Of a stretch of 64,000 nucleotides of DNA, positions 55,605-64,000 are shown one piece after another (position 1 is the stretch's first letter; each line of letters starts with the position of its first letter). This stretch comes from Forficula auricularia. Its lineage: Eukaryota > Arthropoda > Insecta > Dermaptera > Forficulidae. The notes below the pieces were generated by a model. That model was not told where the DNA came from and searched no databases. It saw only the letters and a list, made by a program, of their open reading frames with translations. The DNA lies in assembly GCA_024734495.1 (NCBI GenBank), contig JALMQS010000055.1:12980863-13044862 (forward strand). Direction: 5' to 3'. Both the position numbers and the translations under genes were made by a program.

Positions 55605-56505
55605 AGGAATAACTATTCTACATTGGATTTTTGACATTTCGGTTATTATTGTAACCATTGCTGAAGAAACCAATAAAAACCGAAACGTCAAAAATTCAAT
55701 ATAGAATGGTTATTCCTCAAGTATCAGATGAGAATCAATCGCTACTTTTGATTTTAACTCGATTCCTCTATGTCTTCAGCAATGGTTACCAATAAAAACC
55801 GAAACGTCAAAAATCCAATATAGAATGGTTATTCCTCAAGTACTAGATGAGAATCAATCGCTATTTTTGGTTTAAAGTCGATTCCTCTATGTCTTCAGCA
55901 ATGGTTATCAATAAAAACCGAAATGTCAAAAATTCAATATAGAATGGTTATTCCTCAAGTACTAGATGAGAATCAATCGCTATTTTTGGTTTAAAGTCGA
56001 TTCCTCTATGTCTTCAGCAATGGTTACCAATAAAAACCGAAACGTCAAAAATCCAATATAGAATGGTTATTCCTCAAGTACTAGATGAGAATCAATCGCT
56101 ATTTTTGGTTTAAAGTCGATTCCTCTATGTCTTCAGCAATGGTTACCAATAAAAACCGAAATGTCAAAAATCCAATATAGAATGGTTATTCCTCAAGTAC
56201 TAGATGAGAATCAATCGCTATTTTTGGTTTAAAGTCGATTCCTCTATGTCTTCAGCAATGGTTACCAATAAAAACCGAAACGTCAAAATTCCAATATAGA
56301 CTGATTATTCCTCAAGTACTAGATGAGAATCAATAGCTATTTTTGGTTTAAAGTCGATTTCTCTATGTCTTCAGCAATGGTCACTAATAAAAACCGAAAC
56401 GTCAAAAATCCAATATAGAATGATTATTTCTCAAGTACGAGATGAGAATCAATCGCTATTTTTGGTTTAAAGTCGATTTCTCTATGTCTTAAGCAAAGGT
56501 AACGG
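55605..56505. repeat. 120-bp tandem array from a foldback
   Basis: It starts as an inverted repeat (GAGGAATAACTATTCTA / TAGAATGGTTATTCCTC) around CATTGCTGAAGAAACC. It continues as seven direct units of 119-121 bp with CTATGTCTTCAGCAATGG, ACCGAAACGTCAAAAATCC and CAAGTACTAGATGAGAATCA. Units differ by only a few bases. Confidence 0.9.
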
Positions 56506-57675
56506 ATAAGAAAACAACGCAGTTGCTATGGTTACTTATAAAAATTTCTCCCAAATTTTTAGCATTTTACAGAGAGAAGGCTATCCATTCTTACTTAATC
56601 AAGGCTAAATGAGCTATATTAAAACTTTCAAATGAATAAATTTTAAAGAATTTAAAAAATTAAAAAAAGTACTCTCTTACTCTAGAGTAAAGTACTTTAA
56701 AATATAATTTTACTAAAAACTTTATTTAACCTTTTTTGTGGTCCCCAAGGTACTTAATTAGGATATTAAATTTAATCAAAATTGGTTAAGTCATTTTCAA
56801 GATATTTCGAAAAAACTAAAAAGTACTGTAATAAAGTACTAATGTTTGTGGGCCGATATGTACCAAAAACTAATCAGCGCTTCATTTTGTTAAAAGAATG
56901 CCATGTTTTCAATTTCATTTCAATCGGTTCAGCGGTGTGGAAAAAATCGTGGGCCAAAAAAACGATAACATACATCCATCCATACATACATACATACATA
57001 CATCCGCACGCACTAAATGAAAAAATCGCACTTTTTGGCCTCTCGACGAGACCCCATGTAATTTTTGGCAAAACCGTCACGTGCTAAAATTCAACCTAAT
57101 TGAATACTACAATTTGTGACTTTAATTGAGTCCATGGGTTCCGTAGTCTTTACCTGAGGACCCTTTGAAGCCACGCTTGCCCCGAGAGCGATTACAATAC
57201 TTTACCCATGCTTTGCATTGGATAAAGTAAAAAGTAGAAAAAATAACCTTATAATTTCCCATGTGAATATACGATACTTTATTAATACTAGAAACACCCA
57301 CAAATATATGATAAATGATACATAAATAAGCGCTTAACTTTTTAAAACACGGGATGAGGGAATGACGGCCCAAAATGTAAACATGGAAAAAAATTTTTTT
57401 AATAGTTTTAACATTAAATCTCATAACTCATAGTCCAGTCTGGCATATTTTTAGAATGCAAATATTGCCAACTTCTAAAAACAATAAGGAGGTGTTCACT
57501 ATATAATTTGAAATTATGTTTTAATCCTACTTTTACACAAGGGTGAGGGAATGATGCGTTTTTTAAGGACGAATTTAAAAATATATTTTGGGACTTTTCC
57601 GTTTGTCGTGTTTAAACTAAATACACATTTATGTATAGCCAGTACTATTATATATGAATAAATAATAAGATAGTA
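56506..57675. other. AT-rich DNA, (CATA)n microsatellite
   Basis: A CATACATC-type microsatellite at 56970-57005, preceded by an ATCGGTTCAGC dispersed motif. The minus-strand ORF at 57122-57424 is not recognisable as a protein. Confidence 0.4.
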
Positions 57676-57679
57676 GACA

Positions 57680-58255
57680 GTTAAGGAATTCCGCTACCTA
57701 GGAAGTAAAATAACTTGAGATGGGAGGAGCGAAAACGAAATTAAATCAAGAATTGTCCAAGCAAAAATGGGGTTTAATTCAAAACAAAAACTACTATGCT
57801 CCTCCTCAATCAGTTTAGAAAACAGGAAGATGCTATTGAAGACATATGTATGGAGCATAGCCATGTACGGGTGTGAAACCTGGACAATTAGAGAAGAGGA
57901 GAGAAAGAAATTAGAGGCTTTCGAAATGTGGTGCTACAGAAGAATGATGAATATCAAATGGATGGATAAAATTACAAATGAAGAAGTTCTTGGAAGAATC
58001 GGAGAAAGAAGAACCTTGTCTTCTGAAGAAGAGAAGAGGTCAGATGATGGGGCACCCACTGAGACATGGGGGACTGCTTAGGGGATATCTTGGAGGGGGA
58101 GGTGGGAAAGAAAAGGGGAAGGGGAAGACCCAGATTAGAATATTTCAACCAAATAATTGGGGATATGGGATGCCAGATATTTAGAGAGGTCAAACAGTTG
58201 GCGGGGGGACAGATTGTTGCATCAAACCAGTCTTAGGACTGTATACTCAATCATG
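57680..58255 (+). pseudogene. LINE reverse transcriptase C-terminal part and 3' end
   Basis: It overlaps the family member at 1-380. It reads EFRYLGSKIT, stop, NEIKSRI, then RKMLLKTYVWSIAMYGCETW, LEAFEMWCYRRMMNIKW and TNEEVLGRIGE, the classic post-RT 'thumb' segment of these LINEs. A frameshift near 57975-58020 moves the rest (RRGQMMGHPLRHGGLLRG) to another frame. It ends after CAAACCAGTCTTAGGACTGT around 58245. Confidence 0.85.
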
Positions 58256-58511
58256 ATGAGACAGTTATAAGAAACTTTTCGAATTAGGTCTTTGAATCTA
58301 TGCGAATTTGGCGGTTGGGACACGGTGAGAGAATGATTTTTAGGGTATTTACTTGAACATATAGGTATGTTATATAGGGATGTAGTTTCATAAAAAATTC
58401 TTTGTTAAGAAAACTTAGGATCCCATTTAACAGGAATCAACAAGGACATCAATTTCGATTTTTTTGAGAATCAGCCATATACAAAATATATAATTTTTGT
58501 TTGAATTTAAA

Positions 58512-58675
58512 CCTTTACACAGTGGTTTCCATCCCACAGGCGAGCGTTAAATGAACCCGACACAAAAGCGTAAACTTCTTATAAATTTTAAAATACTTTT
58601 TATTAAAAAAATTGTCGCAAAATCCCGTTAATATGCACTTGTAAAAAATCTTTAAAAATACTCAATTTATTTATG
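58512..58675 (+). repeat. Direct repeat, left copy
   Basis: A 165-bp segment with CTTTACACAGTGGTTTCCAT and AACCCGACACAAAAGCGTAA. Its partner is at 59935-60095. Confidence 0.8.
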
Positions 58676-59340
58676 TGCTTCAGAATTATATTAATAAGTA
58701 GATACTTCGAATATATATAATCATTGTGAACCAGATTTGATTTTCAGATGAATACATTTTTATAAAAAATTGAAGACAGATTCGTTTCGATATGTTAATA
58801 TGAGGATTCTTTTATTAATTAACTCATGACTATGAATTTGTAAAAAGTGATTTTTATATTTTTTTTGTTGTTTTACTTATTTAAGGACTTCAAAACATAT
58901 ATAACATCATGTTGACATACAAATAAGTATTTTTTACATATATTATGTGAAGGACATAACACAATTATGTATATTTTCATTTAATTTTAACCTTTCTCCG
59001 AGCAATGTTATATTTATATTGTATATATATTTTTATAACATTACAAAAATGTAATTGAAACATATCAAATGCTTTTCTTACTGTATACTATGCACGTACA
59101 TGGAGTTCTGTATAATTCAAACATTGACTGATGATGGTGGAGAGTCTCCGCCGAAACCGTCTTGTGATTTGAAAATAAAACATCTAAACAAGACAATACA
59201 TCTCAATATTCAACCTGAATAAAATTCATTGTCTTCATCTGAACACCACGTCTGGTTTAAAGGGCTTAAATACCTCAAGACAGCATCTAATTATTCTACA
59301 TAAGCCATCAGCGCCTTCATCAATCGAAATTATATTATTT
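58676..59340. other. AT-rich DNA with one ribozyme candidate
   Basis: Apart from the hammerhead-like motif at 59118-59171, nothing recognised. Confidence 0.4.
59118..59171 (+). ncRNA. Candidate hammerhead ribozyme, solo
   Basis: CTGATGA (59128-59134), extra T, stem II GGTGGA/TCCGCC with a 5-nt loop, GAAA (59153-59156), ACCGT, C at 59161. Stem I: outer CAAA/TTTG, a 3x3 internal loop, inner TGA/TTG with wobble pairs. It is not in a foldback. Confidence 0.5.
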
Positions 59341-59349
59341 TCATTTTCG

Positions 59350-59935
59350 TCAAAACAGCTGCTCCTTTGACAAATCTGGGAACACGGTCCGAGCTTGTAT
59401 ATATTTTATCATAGAAATTTCAGGTAAAGTACATTATAAAGGGAGATTTATAAAACAAAAAGTTGATAATAAGCGATTGAAAGCTGTTGCGACAATGGCT
59501 GAAGCGAAAAAACGTCAAAAAAGTACTAAAGTTAACTCACTTTTTAGGTTAAATAAATGCGTTGTTGCCAGCTTGTTTTTAGTGTAAATTTTTCATTATT
59601 TATTAATTATAATCTCAGAAACTGTGTTGTAACTTAAAATTTTCTTAAAAAATGTAATAGTTATTGTTTAATGTTGGTTTAGTTTTTTATAACAATGGTA
59701 AAAAGAGTTTCTTAATTATAATTAAATATGTAAGTAAACTTTCCGATATCCCGTATAGTGCAATGTATACATAAGAGTCTGAAAAAATCTATCTTTGGAA
59801 TTTAATATCTCCGGAACTATATTGTTAATAAATTTCTTTTTGCCACCAATCGATGCAGAAGTATTTAAATAGTAATCTGTTTAAATTTCAAAAAATCCTA
59901 AGAAAACCCATATGATGAAACAACTACATTAAAGC
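59350..59935 (+). repeat. 600-bp dispersed repeat, copy B
   Basis: It matches 26085-26695 in the same orientation. Confidence 0.75.
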
Positions 59936-60095
59936 TTTACACAGGGGTGTCCATCCCACGACCTAGCACTTATATGAACCCGACACAAAAGCGTAAACTT
60001 CTTATAAATTTTTAAATACTTTTTATTAAAAAAAATTGTCTCAAAATCCCGTTAATATGGAGCTATAAAGTGTCTTTAAAAATACTCAATTTATT
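59935..60095 (+). repeat. Direct repeat, right copy
   Basis: It matches 58512-58675. It lies directly after the 600-bp repeat. Confidence 0.8.
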
Positions 60096-60407
60096 AATAT
60101 TTTTCACAATTTATAGTACACGAAATATATATGTCTTCACACTCCTCAAAACAGCGATAAAGCATATAATTAAATAATAATAGAGATTTAAGTCGTTTTA
60201 ATTGTTTAATTTATTCTTCCTTTTTGTGTTCAAGCCACAGCTACCAAATCTGGAAATTTTAGAGGTACACCAAAGAAATAAAACCAATGTTTATTTAATA
60301 AAGGGGTTTTTTTTATAGGTTAACAACTTTAAATTAAAATAAAACAAAGAAAAATATTTTTAATATCAATGAAACTGGCTTTATTGAAAAATTAATTTCA
60401 TGTCATT

Positions 60408-60490
60408 AATGTTTGAATATGATTTCGGCCATGTGGGCCCTCGCGGCGTAGATGGCGTAATCTGGATTTCCAATTTTCACAGTTTTCGCA
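60408..60490 (-). pseudogene. Tc1/mariner-type transposase C-terminus, left arm
   Basis: The minus-strand reading ends in AHMAEIIFKH and a stop, with an ENWKSRLRHLRREG-like sequence before it in another frame. The GGHL..IIF-type ending is typical of this transposase group. A frameshift is present. Confidence 0.55.
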
Positions 60491-60986
60491 CCAATTGGGT
60501 ACCGCGACATTTCAGCCCCCGAAAAAATATCCCCCGACATAATATCTTCTGACAAAATATTCCCCAGTATAAGGAGAATACAAAAGAGATTAAGTGAGAA
60601 GCTTATAATCATAGTTTTGAATAATATAAACAGACTTTCATATTTTGGCGGCTAATTAGCCGTTTGAACGTGCTGCTGTGTGTCGTGTTTGATTAGGGAA
60701 AAATGGGAGCCCCAAACACCCCCCCCCCGACGATTGGCTGGTTCGGTTTTCAATGTGTGTTTGATTAGAAAAAAAATTGGGAGCCCGAAACACACCCTGC
60801 CCGGACTAAACTCTCGGAGGTTCGGTTAATATATATTAACCGAACCGGAGTCAATTTGCATTACTCATAAGATTCACGAGGGGAAGGGTTAGTCATGAGA
60901 TATTTTGTCTGAAGGATATTTTGTCGGGGGATGTTTTGTCAGGGATATTTAAGGATATTTTGTCGGCTGAAATGTCGCGGAATCCA
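60491..60986. mobile_element. Nested TIR element in left arm
   Basis: The ends carry GTACCGCGACATTTCAGCC and GGCTGAAATGTCGCGG. Inside are (GA)TATTTTGTC repeats and an AT palindrome at 60825-60848 (GGTTCGGTTAATATATATTAA). The exact boundaries come from comparing with the intact right arm. Confidence 0.75.
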
Positions 60987-61039
60987 GCAATTGCGGTCGT
61001 ATTTCGCCAATAATTCGCCGAATGTTGTGTTCCAAGTGT

Positions 61040-61235
61040 TCAATCCTCTCTGGTTTATCGGCGTAGACAAGTGACTTGACATATCCCAAAAGACGATTGA
61101 ACACTTGGAACACAACATTCGGCGAATTATTGGCGAAATACGGCCGCAATTGCTGCGAAAACTGTGTGAAATTTGGAAATCCAGAGTGTGCTATCTACGC
61201 CGCGGGGCCCACATGGCCGAAATCATATTCAAACA
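61040..61235 (+). pseudogene. Tc1/mariner-type transposase C-terminus, right arm
   Basis: On + near 61140-61232, CVKFGNPE and then AGPTWPKS/AHMAEIIFKH-type readings in two frames. The minus strand of the inner arm (60987-61090) reads WGYVKSLVY-like and ERIEHLEHNIRRIIGEIRPQ, the conserved block before the C-terminus. The gene is broken by frameshifts. Confidence 0.55.
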
Positions 61236-61352
61236 TTAATGACATAAAATTGATTTTCCATAAAGTCAGTTTCATTGATATTAAAAATATTTTTCTTTGT
61301 TTTATTTTAATTTAAAGTTGTGAACCTCTAAAAAAACACTCTTTATTTATTA

Positions 61353-61765
61353 TTAAAATCAATATAATATGAAAAGATGTTTAATGAGAAATGTGAGTCT
61401 GCTTAATTAAGCACAGGCGACAGACAAAATTTGGAGCAATCGTTGATAAGGCTGGTCTCATCTCTTGCCACCCGCATAACTCTCAGCTATGGGTAGGTGC
61501 ATTATCTTCACAAAACTTGATATTTTTCGACGGCACACCAACTAATGACCACGGTACACCAGTGTGCCGTGGCACACTCTTTGCAGAACACTGACTTAAA
61601 TAATTCTAGATTTATTTCTTGAAATTTCAAAAGTTGGTAATTTTGTAAATTATTATTATTTATTATTATTTTTAATTCATCATATAGTTTTCTCACCACT
61701 GGTAGACCATTTTCAGTAGTTAATGTCATATTAGTTACTAGAGATTATCAATAGCGACATCTCAT
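61353..61765. other. Non-coding, CACACCA/GTGTGCC inverted motif
   Basis: GGCACACCAACTAATGACCA and ACCAGTGTGCCGTGGCACAC near 61530-61580 suggest an element end. Otherwise nothing. Confidence 0.35.
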
Positions 61766-61767
61766 TT

Positions 61768-62555
61768 TACTTTACCATACAGGGTATATGGTCAAGTATT
61801 GTAATCGTGCATGAAAAAAGTGGTTTTTTTCCTTCTTTTTTTCAAAATATCTCAAAAACGGCTGAAACTATTTGGATTAAAAAAATTGAGCGAAACCAGG
61901 GCATTTCGGTCTAGAAAAAATCCCTAATAAGTGAACATCGAAAAAATTATATTTTTCGAGATAATAATACCAAATTACCAAATTTTTGTGGACGAGCGAG
62001 CTCAAAAACTAGTGTGAATATCGAAACCAAATTTCACACGTAGTTTTGGTCCAATGAGATTAAGAGCTGATTAAATTTTGGTGCATATTTATCTAAAATT
62101 AAGGGGGGTGGAGGGGGGTTAAAAATTAAAAATCTAGGCCATATGAGCAAACTCAACCAAATTTTGTATACATAATGAGTGGGACCCAGAAGTCTAAAAA
62201 TGCAAAAACTAACCTCCTAAAATTGGGGCGGGGGTCAAAAAATGAAAATCTAGGCCATTTGAGCAAACTCAACCAAATTTTGTATACATAATCAGTGGGA
62301 CCCCAGAAGTCTAAAAATGCAAAAACTAACCTCCCGAAAATCGGATGGGGGTGAGTCAAAATAAAATCTTGGCCATTTACCAAATTCAACCAAATTTTGT
62401 ATACATATTCAGTGGGCCCCAGAGTCTAAAATGCAAACTACCCCCCTTCGGCGATTTATAAATAATTTTATTAAATATTAAATATAAGTGAGGGCACAGG
62501 TTGTATGGTAAAGTCAAGTGGATGGCTACACTCAGAACACGTCAGCTTATTTCCT
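61768..62555 (+). mobile_element. TATGTATACAAAATTTG repeat element, copy 3
   Basis: It starts TTTACTTTACCATACAGGG and ends TGGATGGCTACACTCAGAAC. It has three to four ~118-bp units with CAACCAAATTTTGTATACAT. It is collinear with 33207-34180. Confidence 0.75.
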
Positions 62556-62584
62556 TTGTTTTCAAAAATATTCATTCATATATA

Positions 62585-62930
62585 CAGTGGCGTAGCCAGA
62601 AAATTTTCATGGGGGGGGGAATCCACAATGAAAAATATTTAATGGGAATTTTTTTTTATTAAAACAAATAGTCCAGTTAAATTGTGTTTTTACACGGAAA
62701 GTGCGGTTACATTTTTTTTTTCATAAGATACATTAAATCAAAACTACCCCAGAATATCGCTAGCTTCTTTTTACAGCAAACACTTCAATTCGATTTATTT
62801 CTGATTTTCAGGATTTTTTTAATCTGGAAGTTCCAAAGCTAACGAGCCCCAAACTTAATCAGTTCTTCACAATGAATATCCAAACATTACAACCCCATTC
62901 ATACATTCTACGAGTTTGTAGAATTGTTTT
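62585..62930. other. Solo hAT-like terminus and AT-rich DNA
   Basis: ACAGTGGCGTAGCCAG at 62586 matches the terminus of the hAT at 37726-38402. No right end was found. Confidence 0.4.
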
Positions 62931-62939
62931 TTTTTCACG

Positions 62940-63222
62940 TGTCAGAAATTTCTAATATGAATATCATCATTGAGTATACAGTCCTAAGACTGGTTTGATG
63001 CAACAATCCGTCTCCACTCGACTCTGTCCCCCGCCAGCTGTTTAACCTCTCTAAATGTCTGGCATCCCATATCCCCCAATTATTTGGTTGAAATATTCTA
63101 ATCTGGGTCTTCCTTCCCCTTTTCTTTCCCACCTCCCCCTCCAAGATATCCCTAAGCAGTCCCCCATGTCTCAGTGTGTGCCCCATCATCTGACCTCTTC
63201 TCTTCTTCAGACTCTTCCATGA
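62940..63222 (-). pseudogene. LINE 3' end, third family member
   Basis: The minus-strand reading gives RRGQMMGHTLRHGGLLRDIL, then a Gly/Lys/Arg-rich stretch, then FNQIIGDMGCQTF-like in another frame, and the CAAACCAGTCTTAGGACTGT 3' end. It is homologous to 58020-58250. Confidence 0.8.
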
Positions 63223-64000
63223 ATAAGGAAAAACAAAATTATGAAATTTGTTATCAATTCAATATCTACTCTGATCGTTCAGCGAGTAGAGTGCATTAAG
63301 TAATAGAGTAATATTGTTTAGAACGGCCTAAAGAGGTTAGTAGGTGTGATAACAAACCCAATGGGGTTGATTTTACAGGCAAAAGACTACTACTACACTA
63401 CTAGTGTCTATACCTATATATGTATTCATAAAATTGATTAACATTGTTATCATTTTTAGTAAAATATATGCTCAAGGTATAGTATAAAATAATCCTTAAA
63501 CTCAATTTGACTTGGGATTTACAATAGTGAATAGTCAAGTTAGAGGAAAAATTGAAAACTTTTTCACGATTTGTGAAAATGTTGGTGTTGCAGAACAGCC
63601 AGAAAAAAGGTTTAGGAGTTAGAAAGTTTAAGCTTGTTAATTAAATATCAGATGTATAGAATTGAATTTTTCTGATTTTCTTCATTTTTCATTTGTTTTG
63701 AATTTGGGAAACCTAAAATCTAAGCCTTTCTTCGTTTTAGCAATAATTTTAGAACCGCAACAAACTTTCTACAGTCTTCGGTACTTGCGTCATGGGAATT
63801 TAGGCATACATACAGACAAATATTTTGGTAACTCTCAACAATAGGTACTAAATAACCTAATAGTCTTGGAGATAGTCTTCATCTCAAAAACGATTTTTTT
63901 GCATTGACAAGATTTTCAAATATATTTTTTTACCTATTAAAAATTTGTGAAGGACAAATTTCTTTCTAGATGTTTTCACTCAAATAAACGTTCTATCGAT
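63223..64000. other. AT-rich DNA, dispersed-repeat fragment
   Basis: 63740-63820 carries the 'AACAAACTTTCTAC...CATACATACAGAC' dispersed motif. No gene recognised. Confidence 0.4.

Larger units (their letters stand above)
60290..61352. mobile_element. Tc1-like fossil with two inverted 3' ends
   Basis: Inverted arms of about 260 bp (60290-60490 plus 60987-61045, and 61095-61352). Each arm encodes the end of a DDE transposase on its outward strand. The left arm contains an insertion (60491-60986) that the right arm lacks. Confidence 0.75.

Noticed and set aside
55640..55700. Hammerhead in the 120-bp tandem array
   Set aside because: GAAACGTC is present and a GGTT/AACC stem is possible, but the CTGANGA strand is not in the right place (CTTCAGCAATGG).
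55605..56505. CRISPR array
   Set aside because: The repeats are directly adjacent 120-bp units with no variable spacers, in an insect-like genome.
57122..57424. 100-codon minus-strand ORF
   Set aside because: No family recognised and no coding bias seen; treated as chance.
60949..61315. Independent host genes on both strands
   Set aside because: Both ORFs lie in inverted arms of one transposase C-terminus.

Overview
This looks like nuclear DNA from an arthropod, most likely an insect. It is very AT-rich, no real open reading frame exceeds about 350 codons, and the intact splice signals plus layers of nested transposon fossils exclude a prokaryote. No 16S, operon, Shine-Dalgarno or CRISPR signal is present. 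The species and order cannot be fixed from the sequence. Some repeats recall Lepidoptera and others Hemiptera.

Only one host gene is supported, on the + strand. It has a CpG-rich, probably non-coding first exon (about 19230-19383) with a GTGAGT donor. A second exon (20124-20432) follows a pyrimidine tract and CAG. It starts translation at 20245 or 20248, codes for an acidic, Pro/Ala-rich N-terminus and ends at a GTAAGT donor. No further exon is recognised, so the remaining 43 kb may be intron or intergenic. A second GC-rich island at 54640-54790 has three inverted CCAAT boxes 10-11 bp apart and an ETS site, and looks like a promoter of unknown target.

The rest is mobile DNA. 1-9500: a LINE reverse transcriptase fragment, a mariner fossil carrying two insertions (one of which carries a tRNA SINE), and foldback elements. 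11002-17264: a BEL/Pao LTR retrotransposon with about 97% identical LTRs, an intact Gag/protease-like ORF, and a middle replaced by AT-rich tandem repeats. 17320-19245: a ~500-bp tandem repeat running up to the host promoter. 24-31 kb: LINE 3' end, foldback element, SINEs, hAT fossil. 31-34 kb: a large inverted pair of one repeat. 35-44.5 kb: foldback elements with 12-15 bp target duplications and deep nesting. 45-50.6 kb: hAT-like, mariner and TIR elements. 52.6-54.5 kb: a cluster of tRNA-like foldbacks. 55.6-56.5 kb: a 120-bp tandem array. 57.7-63.2 kb: LINE 3' ends, a Tc1-like foldback and dispersed repeats.

The most interesting signal is a family of foldback elements whose arms carry a hammerhead-ribozyme-like motif: CTGANGA, stem II, GAAA, a very short self-complementary stem III, then TC. 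Five such elements have clean 12-15 bp target-site duplications, which suggests insertion by a reverse-transcriptase mechanism of the Penelope/LINE kind, not by a cut-and-paste transposase. A second notable signal is a tRNA-like family with compensatory stem changes at 28.5 kb and 53-54.4 kb. A third is that three Tc1/mariner fossils each have two copies of the same transposon end in inverted orientation.
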